Positions 1 through 5,179 of a DNA stretch of 5,179 bases are shown here, one piece after another (within the stretch, counting starts at the first letter, position 1; each line of letters opens with the position of its first letter). Location of the stretch: NCBI GenBank assembly GCA_017381835.1, contig JAFOBK010000259.1, forward strand, positions 1 to 5,179, read 5' to 3'. The position numbers and the translations under genes were made by a program. Source of the DNA: Oscillospiraceae bacterium (GTDB taxonomy: Bacteria; Bacillota_A; Clostridia; Oscillospirales; Oscillospiraceae). The notes beneath the pieces were generated by a model that had not been told where the DNA came from, did not search any database, and worked only from the letters and a program-made list of their open reading frames with translations.

Positions 1-195
1 CACATCTACTTCATCGACTGGGACCATGTCCGTAACCGCCGCCGTCAGGCTAACGTTACCGTTATGGGTACCACCGAGGCTGTTAACGACCGTAAGTGGA
101 AGGGTGGCGAAGTCATCAACACCCTGCGTAAGTTCACTCCCGAGGAGAAGGCTTACGACCTGCATTACGATAACCAGCTGGCAGACAGAGTTTAA
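1..195 (+). CDS. C-terminal end of an unidentified, probably highly expressed protein (5' truncated)
   Basis: An open frame enters at the left edge and ends with TAA at 193-195, giving 64 residues, beginning HIYFIDWDHVRNRRRQ and ending DNQLADRV. I do not recognise the family. The codons are strongly biased: Arg is mostly CGT, Asn AAC, Thr ACC, Lys AAG and Leu CTG. This pattern is typical of abundant enzymes and is more extreme than in the kinase that follows. The stop lies 28 bp before the kinase start and no terminator hairpin separates the two, so they are probably cotranscribed. By context it could be a sugar isomerase, dehydrogenase or another carbohydrate-pathway enzyme, but that is inference from the neighbour only. 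The reading frame is secure and the function is unknown. Confidence 0.7.
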   Translation, partial: HIYFIDWDHVRNRRRQANVTVMGTTEAVNDRKWKGGEVINTLRKFTPEEKAYDLHYDNQLADRV

Positions 196-223
196 GAATA
201 CATAGCAAGGAGCAATTCAGAAT

Positions 224-1708
224 ATGCGGTACTTGTTAGGTATTGATGTAGGTACCACCGGTACCAAAACACTGCTGTTCCGGCAGGATGGTAAGCTGAT
301 GGGTCATGCCTACTGTCCGTATGAGACCAGCACCCCAGAAGTGGGGTGGAGCGAGCAGAACCCCCATGATTGGTGGAACGCAGTGGTCAAAACGGTACGG
401 GAAGTGTGTGCAGACCCGGAGGTTGCCCCAAAAGTGGCAGGTATTTCCTTGTCTTTACAGGGAGGCACCACCGTGCCTGTGGATAGAGATTTTCAGCCGG
501 TACGTCCTGCTATCGTTTGGAACGATATCCGTTGCGAGCAGGAGCACGAAGCTTACCTTCGGGAAGTGGGTCCTGATAGCAATATCTATGAAAAAACCGG
601 TTGGCATTTGATATACGGTCTGAATGCTCTGGCAATTCGGTGGATGAAGGACCATGAGCCGGAGATGTTCGCAAAGACGGCAATGTTCCTGTCTGTTCCC
701 GACTACATTTCTTATAAGATGACAGGAATCCCCGCGGTGGATATGTCGGATATTGGTATCAACCAATTGGGCAATATTCGGGAAGGTGTATACGATAAGG
801 ACATCTTACAGTTTGCAGGAATTACAGAGGAACAACTTCCTAAAATCCTGCATTCCGGAGAGAAAATCGGCCATCTAACGGAGAAAGCGGCAAAGGAACT
901 GGGACTGCACACCGATGTGGTGCTGGTTGCCGGCGCTCACGATCAGTATGCAGTGGCGCTGGGCGCCGGTGCCTGTGAGGCAGGCGATATTCTAATTGGT
1001 TCCGGTACTTGCTGGGTCATTACCTGCATTGCGGATAAGCCTGACTTTACTTCCGGTTTGAGCCAGTCTGTGGCAGCAGTACCGGGAAAGTGGGGCAGCC
1101 TGTGGTCCTTGTCTTCCGGCGGTGTATGCCTGGAATGGTGGAGAAAGAATCTAACCGCAGATGAAGCAGGTAATCTCATCTCCTACGACAAGATCAATGA
1201 AGAGGTTGCCAAACGTAAAGCAGCAGAAAACGGGTTGTTCTTCTATCCTTTCTCCGGCTGCAGCAGTATGGAAAAGAGCTTCAAGAAGGCATCTTTTGTC
1301 GGACTTGATCTGTCCCATGATAAGTTCGATATTGCCAGAGCCATTATGGAAGGTGTGGCATTCCAAATTGTGTGGATGCTGGATGGCTTTGAGACCAAGC
1401 CTTTGCAAGAGGGATTGAAGCTGGCAGGCGGTGCTTCCAAGAGCGAATTGTGGTGCCAAATGGTAGCAGATATCGCGAATTTGCCTGTCCGAATTCCGGA
1501 AACGGCTGATTTGGCTTGTGTAGGTGCGGCAATCCTGGCTGGTGTTGGCAGCGGTGTATTTGCAAATGCAGCTGAGGGTTACCGCTGTATGGCTATTCCC
1601 GAGCGGGTGATCTATCCGAATCCTGATAGTGTCAAAATGTATCAGAAACAGAAGGAAGCATATCAAAAATATGCAAATCTGCTGGGCGCTATGGATACGA
1701 ACGTATAA
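224..1708 (+). CDS. FGGY-family carbohydrate kinase (xylulokinase-like)
   Basis: This 494-residue cytoplasmic kinase has the usual length for FGGY enzymes (E. coli XylB is about 480). They transfer the ATP gamma-phosphate to a sugar or polyol. The N-terminal actin-like fold starts with GIDVGTTGTK (residues 6-15, phosphate-binding loop). WSEQNPHDWW (42-51) and WNDIR (99-103) are typical sugar-side motifs. GAHDQ (237-241) places the probable catalytic base at Asp240, GSGT (259-262) is the second phosphate motif, and LAGGASKSELW (400-410) is the adenosine-binding motif. The start at 224 is supported by AAGGAG at 207-212. The gene follows an unidentified gene by 28 bp and ends at a strong terminator, so it is the last gene of an operon. 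The block equivalent to xylulokinase GQMHG reads SLQGG (77-81), so the substrate may not be D-xylulose. Family membership is firm and the substrate is not. Confidence 0.93.
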   Translation: MRYLLGIDVGTTGTKTLLFRQDGKLMGHAYCPYETSTPEVGWSEQNPHDWWNAVVKTVREVCADPEVAPKVAGISLSLQGGTTVPVDRDFQPVRPAIVWNDIRCEQEHEAYLREVGPDSNIYEKTGWHLIYGLNALAIRWMKDHEPEMFAKTAMFLSVPDYISYKMTGIPAVDMSDIGINQLGNIREGVYDKDILQFAGITEEQLPKILHSGEKIGHLTEKAAKELGLHTDVVLVAGAHDQYAVALGAGACEAGDILIGSGTCWVITCIADKPDFTSGLSQSVAAVPGKWGSLWSLSSGGVCLEWWRKNLTADEAGNLISYDKINEEVAKRKAAENGLFFYPFSGCSSMEKSFKKASFVGLDLSHDKFDIARAIMEGVAFQIVWMLDGFETKPLQEGLKLAGGASKSELWCQMVADIANLPVRIPETADLACVGAAILAGVGSGVFANAAEGYRCMAIPERVIYPNPDSVKMYQKQKEAYQKYANLLGAMDTNV

Positions 1709-1733
1709 TTTCTTTTTGGTTTTCCTTTCTATA

Positions 1734-1770
1734 AAAAGGCACAAGCGATTTTCATTCGCTTGTGCCTTTT
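1734..1770 (+). terminator. Intrinsic terminator of the kinase operon
   Basis: The two arms 1734-1748 and 1756-1770 form a perfect 15-bp stem around a 7-nt loop, starting 25 bp after the kinase stop. The outermost pairs are A-T, so the 3' arm itself supplies the TTTT tract (1767-1770). The matching AAAA on the 5' side means the hairpin could also work on the - strand and block transcripts arriving from the right. Confidence 0.93.
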
Positions 1771-1805
1771 GCAGTATTGAAAAAACAATTAGTCTGTTTC
1801 GCTTT

Positions 1806-1858
1806 TCTTTCCGCAGAGGTCTTCTGCAAATGGAATATTTCTTCGTAGAAACTGCAGG
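1806..1858 (-). pseudogene. Decayed fragment of a MobV relaxase gene
   Basis: The 31 bases 1828-1858 match 3244-3274, inside the intact relaxase gene, at 27 positions. Extending left, 1806-1858 aligns with 3221-3274 at about 42 positions with a single 1-base gap. Read on the - strand, the fragment gives CSFYEEIFH and then, after restoring the missing base, FAEDLCGK. The intact protein has CRFYEEAFHFAEKLYGK (residues 104-120). Several differences are transitions, and the reading-frame similarity supports true homology rather than chance. Orientation is the same as the intact gene. No start, catalytic histidine or flanking relaxase sequence is detectable, so this is a short scar and not a functional gene. 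It may be left from an earlier element or from an imperfect duplication or deletion. Confidence 0.6.
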
Positions 1859-1925
1859 TACAGATAATGGAATGCGTGAAGTTGTGTGATTTACATATCT
1901 TGTTATCGAATAATCTAAATGATGG

Positions 1926-1948
1926 GGGCCAACCTTTTCGGTTGACCC
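1926..1948 (-). terminator. Hairpin terminator after the tnpV-like gene
   Basis: Arms 1940-1948 and 1926-1934 flank a 5-nt loop (GAAAA on the - strand). On the - strand the 9-bp stem is complete with one G-U pair. On the + strand that pair becomes a C-A mismatch, so the - strand is favoured. It begins 10 bp beyond the stop of the tnpV-like gene and is preceded by AAAA, but the following - strand tract is only weakly T-rich. The + strand has TTTTG after the stem, so some bidirectional activity is possible. Confidence 0.6.
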
Positions 1949-1958
1949 TTTTGTCACT

Positions 1959-2333
1959 TTATGCGTAAATTAATTCTGCATTGATGATTTCCCGGACTTG
2001 GTTACTAATAGCATTCATCTTCTGCACCCAGGCCATTTGGTCAGTGGCTTTTATTTGCTCGGTGATACCGGCGCGGATGGCCATTTGGTACATGAGCTGA
2101 TCGTACATATCCTGTGCTTGTTGATCAACCTCAACCAAGTGAGCATTCAGTTTTCCTGTGGTGAGGAGATTCATGTACTCAATCTTCTTATGCTCTTTCA
2201 GAAAGTGGCTACGGCGCTGTCCCCAAATGCCGAGGGGCTGTTCTAGTTCGTCAATCGTGAGGCAGGGGAGATAGTAGTTACCAACTAGTTCGTAATACAG
2301 ACCGTTCTTCTCATTATAAATGTATTTTTCCAT
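1959..2333 (-). CDS. tnpV: TnpV-like transposon-encoded protein
   Basis: This 124-residue soluble protein matches, from memory of the family, TnpV of Tn4451/Tn4453-type clostridial elements. Shared blocks are PLGIWGQRRSHFLKEHKK (33-50), NLLTTGKLNAHLVEVDQQAQ (55-74), GITEQIKA (89-96) and the end EIINAELIYA (115-124). The N-terminal part (MEKYIYNEKNGLYYELVGNY) resembles the tyrosine-rich opening of the family. The length is as expected for a complete member. AAGGAGG at 2345-2339 lies 5 bp before the ATG and fixes the start. It follows the relaxase by 18 bp, so the two are very likely cotranscribed, and a hairpin lies 10 bp after the stop. The molecular role of TnpV is not established as far as I know. 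Its recurrent place in mobilizable elements suggests a part in element maintenance or transfer. Confidence 0.88.
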   Translation of the reverse strand: MEKYIYNEKNGLYYELVGNYYLPCLTIDELEQPLGIWGQRRSHFLKEHKKIEYMNLLTTGKLNAHLVEVDQQAQDMYDQLMYQMAIRAGITEQIKATDQMAWVQKMNAISNQVREIINAELIYA

Positions 2334-2351
2334 AATGTCCTCCTTATTTGG

Positions 2352-3581
2352 TTATCTTTCGTAGTCCCTATTTCTTGTGCGGTTTTGCATGGGATTCGGT
2401 TTGTACATGATGTCTCGCTTCTGTTTCCTGAATTTCTCAAGAATACCGCCGATGAATTCCTTCACAGCCTGTGGCGCAATTTTCAATGCGTCAAGATACG
2501 GTCTGCATTTTTCGGTCAGTTCAGATAAAGCATACTTCAGCCGAAGAACCTCTGACCGTAACCACCATATTTCTTGTGATAGGCTTCGGTTTTCCGCTTG
2601 TAGCCTTTTTACATCGGATGCCGCGGTATAGCTTTGCTTAGCAAGCGTCGTCAGCTTTTCGTAGTCTTCTGCCGATACGGTATACTTACCGGTGAATGTC
2701 TTTTTACCGGAACTGTCGATTTCGTTGAACGTCATAAAAGCATTGTGGTTGGCTGTATAGGTAGCTTTCTCCATGGCAATTTTCTCTTGGAGATCAGCAA
2801 GCGTTTTCTCGTCCTGCTTGATTTTGTATTGCGTTGCAGTAAGGTTTTCTGCTGTGCTGCCGCGTTCTCCGCGAACGAAACCTTCAAAGCCAGCGCTATG
2901 CATATGTTCAAAGAATTTGTCCTGGAGGACACTGTAGGAGGCGTGATAGACCTGTTTTCCTTTGCTGTTAAGGATGGGATTTCCATCCGTGTCTATTGCT
3001 TTCTCAGATTTCCACTTCTTTGAATGACTTACTTGGTGGATGATTTCTTTGACCTTTCCTACCAGTTCTGGATCTTTACACCGCTTTGTCCAGCGCACCT
3101 CTTTATCTACCACCGGCAATGCCATAATGTGTAAGTGATAGTGGTAAATCGGTCTACCGTACTTCTCGGTCATTGCCACATTTAATTCATCAGCGTGCAT
3201 GACGGCGGAGATAACATTGTCTTTTCCATAGAGCTTTTCGGCAAAATGGAATGCTTCTTCATAGAAACGGCAGGCGTATTCATAACCGCCTTTTTGCTCA
3301 AAATAATCGGTATTCACATCCATGATCATTTCATCGAAGACGGTGGCATCGGCTTTTAGTCCCTTGAGAGATACCATTCCTTCAGCAATCATTTGGTCAA
3401 GACGCTCATTATAGGTCAGATCACCGCAACTTTTATAGCTTACATTCATCGGCGTGCGGGAGAGGTCAACATTCATATTTTCATAACTCTCATTTTTGCG
3501 CTCAATGTGTCGCTCGAACTTACCTACGGATGCTCGTGTGCGGGTTTCTACACGGGCAACGCAGAAATTTTGCTTGGTCAT
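2352..3581 (-). CDS. MobV-family relaxase (Pre/Mob plasmid recombination protein)
   Basis: This 409-residue relaxase would nick oriT, stay attached to the DNA 5' end and start conjugative mobilization using a helper's secretion machinery. The N-terminal domain follows pMV158 MobM: FCVARVETRT (6-15), then HIERKNESYENMNVDLSRT (25-43). His25 matches MobM His22, the proposed nucleophile. Metal-site residues are H129-A-D-E and H149-L-H151. About 10 extra residues separate these two parts compared with MobM. FVRGERGS (235-242) is a further family block. The C-terminal part (about 250-275 and 318-358) is heptad-like, suggesting coiled-coil oligomerisation, and it ends in a basic tail. The start is supported by a GGAAGG-type site just upstream. 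A fitting oriT lies about 45 bp before the start codon. This is the equivalent of TnpZ in Tn4451-type elements. No truncation is seen. Confidence 0.93.
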   Translation of the reverse strand: MTKQNFCVARVETRTRASVGKFERHIERKNESYENMNVDLSRTPMNVSYKSCGDLTYNERLDQMIAEGMVSLKGLKADATVFDEMIMDVNTDYFEQKGGYEYACRFYEEAFHFAEKLYGKDNVISAVMHADELNVAMTEKYGRPIYHYHLHIMALPVVDKEVRWTKRCKDPELVGKVKEIIHQVSHSKKWKSEKAIDTDGNPILNSKGKQVYHASYSVLQDKFFEHMHSAGFEGFVRGERGSTAENLTATQYKIKQDEKTLADLQEKIAMEKATYTANHNAFMTFNEIDSSGKKTFTGKYTVSAEDYEKLTTLAKQSYTAASDVKRLQAENRSLSQEIWWLRSEVLRLKYALSELTEKCRPYLDALKIAPQAVKEFIGGILEKFRKQKRDIMYKPNPMQNRTRNRDYER

Positions 3582-3624
3582 TTCTTCACCTTCCTTTCTG
3601 TGAGCGAACTACTGGAGAACCGTC

Positions 3625-3667
3625 GTTACACACCTTTTTCAAAGTGTGTAACCCACTATGACACTTT
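3625..3667 (-). other. oriT: oriT of MobV type with predicted nick site
   Basis: On the - strand AAAGTGT (3667-3661) and ACACTTT (3647-3641) form an inverted repeat enclosing CATAGTGGGTTAC. A second perfect 9-bp inverted repeat, GTTACACAC (- strand 3652-3644) and GTGTGTAAC (3633-3625), follows with a 10-nt spacer. The enclosed TAGTGGG/TTA differs by one base from the TAGTGTG/TTA nick sequence of pMV158-class oriT. By this homology cleavage should fall on the - strand between 3652 and 3651. The position, directly upstream of a MobV relaxase gene and on its coding strand, is where such origins normally lie. Confidence 0.82.
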
Positions 3668-3684
3668 CAGTACTTCGGCTGCAA
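3655..3684 (-). promoter_or_regulatory. Possible relaxase promoter overlapping oriT
   Basis: On the - strand TTGCAG (3684-3679) and CATAGT (3660-3655) are separated by 18 bp, giving imperfect -35 and -10 matches upstream of the relaxase gene. The -10 box lies within the oriT loop beside the nick motif. In pMV158 the relaxase promoter also overlaps oriT and is repressed by the relaxase, so the same autoregulation is plausible here. The match is modest and no transcript start can be seen. Confidence 0.35.
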
Positions 3685-3712
3685 AGATGTCGTGGGCTCT
3701 CCGAGGGGGAAT

Positions 3713-3727
3713 AGGGGTGCTACCCCT
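3713..3727. repeat. Hairpin 1 of the control region
   Basis: AGGGGT (3713-3718) and ACCCCT (3722-3727) form a perfect 6-bp inverted repeat with a 3-nt loop. It touches hairpin 2. There is no adjacent T tract on either strand, so a terminator role is unlikely. A single-strand DNA structure used in transfer or replication fits better, as inference. Confidence 0.6.
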
Positions 3728-3743
3728 GTTGTCTGCGGACAAC
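3728..3743. repeat. Hairpin 2 of the control region
   Basis: GTTGTC (3728-3733) and GACAAC (3738-3743) pair perfectly around the 4-nt loop TGCG. Including the next bases T3727 and A3744 the stem reaches 7 bp, but T3727 is shared with hairpin 1, so one pair must give way if both form. Confidence 0.65.
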
Positions 3744-3749
3744 ACCCCG

Positions 3750-3781
3750 CCAGGGAGAAGTCTTTGTAAAGCCTTCCCTGG
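3750..3781. repeat. Hairpin 3 of the control region
   Basis: CCAGGGA (3750-3756) and TCCCTGG (3775-3781) pair perfectly over 7 bp. The 18-nt interior contains a small CTTT/AAAG pairing that could add an inner stem. It is the third structure in a row in under 70 bp. Confidence 0.6.
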
Positions 3782-3800
3782 ACCCCACCCAAACACATCC

Positions 3801-3885
3801 GTGACGATGCGTGTCGATGGTGACGGTATTTTACACACCGGCACCTACTATCGTAAACATCGACACGACCGTCACGCATCGTCAC
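3801..3885. repeat. Six iteron-like repeats in two inverted triplets
   Basis: Three tandem units on the + strand, GTGACGATGC (3801-3810), GTGTCGATG (3811-3819) and GTGACGGT (3820-3827), are mirrored on the - strand. The mirrored units are GTGACGATGC (3885-3876), GTGACGGT (3875-3868) and GTGTCGATG (3866-3858). Unit starts are 10 and 9 bp apart in both triplets, close to one helical turn. The second and third units are swapped between the arms, so this is not one simple palindrome, although the outer 13 bp (3801-3813 with 3873-3885) pair perfectly. The last unit overlaps the ATPase stop codon. The layout suggests a multi-site binding region for a replication initiator, regulator or mobilization accessory protein. 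Its role is inferred. Confidence 0.72.
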
Positions 3886-5021
3886 GCCTCCGAAGAAATC
3901 AGCTGCAGACTGATCCTTCTTCCGGCGTGACTGCGGCTGTTGGTATAGCGAATGTTGTAATCATTCAACAGCCGCTGGGCATTGACATTTAGTTTTGTAG
4001 AAAGCTGATTGGGTTTCATGTCAATGCCAAGAGCGAGAGCAAGATCGGTAGGGGAACCACACCAGGACGGATTCTCCGGAGTGATGACATCTGCGACCAG
4101 CTGAAGAACAGGTTCCGGAGGTTTCACCCATAGTTGTGTTTCTGCGTGATCCAACTTCCAAAGTAAAGTTTCGGGATCGTGTTCCAGGTGCAGACGCTGC
4201 TCCTGCTGATCGCGACCGGTGATTTCCAAAACGGCATGACGGTCAGTGCGCCGATCCTTCTCTAAAAGAAAGGCGCCATCTGCAGCACCTAACAATCCAT
4301 TGGTGCCGGAGATCATATTGAACTTATCCTCGTCTTGCTGTTTGCGAGTATGATGAACGATCAGAAGGCAGATGCCGAGCTTAGAAGACAGGGCGCTTAG
4401 ACTTGTAATGATCTCATAGTCACTGGCGTAACTATATCGATTGCCGTCTGCAGGCCGTACCCGCTGAAGGGTATCGATAATGACAAGCTGGGTATTTGCG
4501 TGGGTTGCGACGAATCCTTCAACCTGTTCTTCCAAACCCGAGCCGGTTTGCTTTGCCCAAGTAGAAAGGTAGAAATTCTTTGCAACCTCTGCGTCAAACA
4601 TCCGATACAAGCGGCTTTGTAGCCTGGGGAAGTCATCTTCCAGTGCAAGATATAAAACTGTGCCCTGTCGCACGGAATAGCCCCAGAGGGGCTGACCCGT
4701 GCTGACATGGTAACCAAGCTGAAGCATTAAGAAAGACTTTCCGAGTTTCGGTGCGCCTGCAAAGAGGTAGGTTCCAGGGTAGAGAATGCCATCAACGATA
4801 GGCGGTTTACCTTCGTATGCTGTTTCGTAGAGGGTACCCATGGAAATGGCGGGAAGGAAATGAGGATCGGTAATGTTAGGAAAAGTTCCGGGAAAATCAT
4901 ATTCCCCATTGAATTTTTCACTGGTTTCGGGTATAATTGTAATGCAATTATTTGTGAGTGGCTGCCCTGCATCTGCGCCAACAGATGCGGTTTGGGCAGT
5001 CATTTCTTTTTTATCCGCCAT
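3882..5021 (-). CDS. RepA-like AAA/RecA-fold ATPase (putative replicative helicase)
   Basis: This 379-residue soluble protein has a RecA-type ATPase core like the AAA_25/RepA hexameric helicase group (RSF1010 RepA type). Walker A is GAPKLGKS (89-96). LALED (125-129) supplies a likely catalytic Glu128. Walker B is LVIIDT (179-184, Asp183). IVHHTRK (221-227) is the sensor region, and SGTNGLLGAADG (238-249) is a conserved post-core block. The first 50 residues are polar and probably flexible, and the region after about 300 may be a small helical or winged-helix domain. AAGGAGG at 5034-5028, inside the upstream gene, sits 6 bp from the ATG. The start overlaps that gene by 11 bp, implying translational coupling. 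Beside oriT and iteron-like repeats it probably unwinds DNA during element replication or transfer. An equivalent role to TnpY of Tn4451 is possible but not shown. Confidence 0.86.
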   Translation of the reverse strand: MADKKEMTAQTASVGADAGQPLTNNCITIIPETSEKFNGEYDFPGTFPNITDPHFLPAISMGTLYETAYEGKPPIVDGILYPGTYLFAGAPKLGKSFLMLQLGYHVSTGQPLWGYSVRQGTVLYLALEDDFPRLQSRLYRMFDAEVAKNFYLSTWAKQTGSGLEEQVEGFVATHANTQLVIIDTLQRVRPADGNRYSYASDYEIITSLSALSSKLGICLLIVHHTRKQQDEDKFNMISGTNGLLGAADGAFLLEKDRRTDRHAVLEITGRDQQEQRLHLEHDPETLLWKLDHAETQLWVKPPEPVLQLVADVITPENPSWCGSPTDLALALGIDMKPNQLSTKLNVNAQRLLNDYNIRYTNSRSHAGRRISLQLISSEA

Positions 5022-5178
5022 CGAATTCCTCCTTCATGCCATCCATGATCCTTGCAATCATCTGAATGGTTTCCAGGAGAACATCGCTGACTTCGGCACA
5101 GCCTTCGATCCGTTTCAGTTCCTGCAGAACCGCTACAAACTGATCCCGTAAGGCTTTGTATACTCTGGGGTTACCTTG
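5011..5178 (-). CDS. C-terminal part of an unidentified small protein (truncated by window edge)
   Basis: On the - strand an open frame enters at 5178 and ends with TAA at 5013-5011, giving 55 residues. It is predicted mainly helical and amphipathic, with the stretch VLQELKRIEGCAEVSDVLLE and the acidic end MKEEFDGG. I do not recognise the family. It overlaps the first 11 bp of the ATPase gene in another frame and carries that gene's ribosome binding site, an arrangement typical of a real coupled operon gene. The start is outside the window, so the full length is unknown. Context suggests an element accessory or regulatory protein, without direct evidence. Confidence 0.6.
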   Translation of the reverse strand, partial: QGNPRVYKALRDQFVAVLQELKRIEGCAEVSDVLLETIQMIARIMDGMKEEFDGG

Positions 5179-5179
5179 C

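Larger units (their letters stand above)
3582..3881. other. Non-coding mobilization/replication control region
   Basis: This 300-bp gap between the ATPase and relaxase genes has no convincing protein gene but is unusually dense in symmetry. From right to left on the - strand it holds two inverted triplets of short repeats (to 3801), three hairpins (3781-3713), a possible relaxase promoter (3684-3655) and a MobV-type oriT (3667-3625). Last comes the relaxase ribosome binding site (about 3596-3587). The order suggests that leading-region functions and expression control of the relaxase are packed into one segment. Confidence 0.7.

Noticed and set aside
1816..1827. Small GCAGA/TCTGC hairpin in the junction region
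   Set aside because: The stem is only about 5 bp, and the sequence is better explained as part of the relaxase-gene fragment.
1629..1889. 86-residue open frame on the + strand
   Set aside because: It overlaps the kinase end out of frame and reads straight through the strong terminator.
1151..1957. 268-residue open frame on the - strand
   Set aside because: It is antisense to the second half of the kinase gene and runs through the terminator hairpin. Its composition is not protein-like and no family is recognisable.
2634..3023. 129-residue open frame on the + strand within the relaxase gene
   Set aside because: It is the complement of a well-supported relaxase coding region, with no recognisable domain of its own.
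3625..3652. 9-bp inverted repeat read as a terminator
   Set aside because: On the - strand no T tract follows the stem. On the + strand there is no gene upstream. The match to a MobV oriT explains it better.
3801..3885. The repeats read as a CRISPR array
   Set aside because: Units are only 8-10 bp, abut without spacers and occur on both strands, and no cas gene is present.
3393..3992. 199-residue open frame on the + strand
   Set aside because: It is antisense to the relaxase start, oriT, the repeats and the ATPase end. The structured DNA explains the sequence better than coding.

Overview
The window joins two kinds of DNA: a carbohydrate-catabolism operon at the left (+ strand) and a mobilizable-element module at the right (all genes on the - strand). 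Strong AGGAGG-type ribosome binding sites, U-tailed hairpin terminators, moderate GC, and TnpV, MobV and AAA-ATPase proteins of the type carried by clostridial elements such as Tn4451 all point to a Firmicutes (class Clostridia) bacterium, plausibly a gut commensal. That assignment is inference from gene content.

Positions 1-1770 hold the 3' end of an unrecognised, strongly codon-biased gene. It is followed 28 bp later by a complete FGGY-family sugar kinase (224-1708) and a very good intrinsic terminator (1734-1770). This looks like ordinary host metabolism.

Positions 1771-1958 are the junction. They carry no intact gene, but about 50 bp (1806-1858) match part of the relaxase gene located 1.4 kb to the right (3221-3274). 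The match is in the same orientation and diverged, with a frameshift, so this appears to be a decayed fragment of a second MobV gene. A hairpin at 1926-1948 closes the right-hand operon.

Positions 1959-3581 encode, on the - strand, a MobV relaxase (3581 to 2352) and a TnpV-like protein (2333 to 1959), 18 bp apart. Between the relaxase and the next gene lies a 300-bp non-coding control region (3582-3881). It contains a MobV-type oriT with a recognisable nick motif (3625-3667), a possible promoter overlapping it, three consecutive hairpins (3713-3781), and six iteron-like 8-10 bp repeats arranged as two inverted triplets (3801-3885).

Positions 3882-5179 encode, on the - strand, a RepA-like AAA/RecA-fold ATPase (5021 to 3882) that overlaps by 11 bp the end of a small unidentified gene running off the window. 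Relaxase, oriT, a helicase-like ATPase and repeat-rich DNA together form a compact module for mobilization and possibly autonomous replication. No recombinase or integrase is visible, so how the element moves or integrates is not settled by this window.
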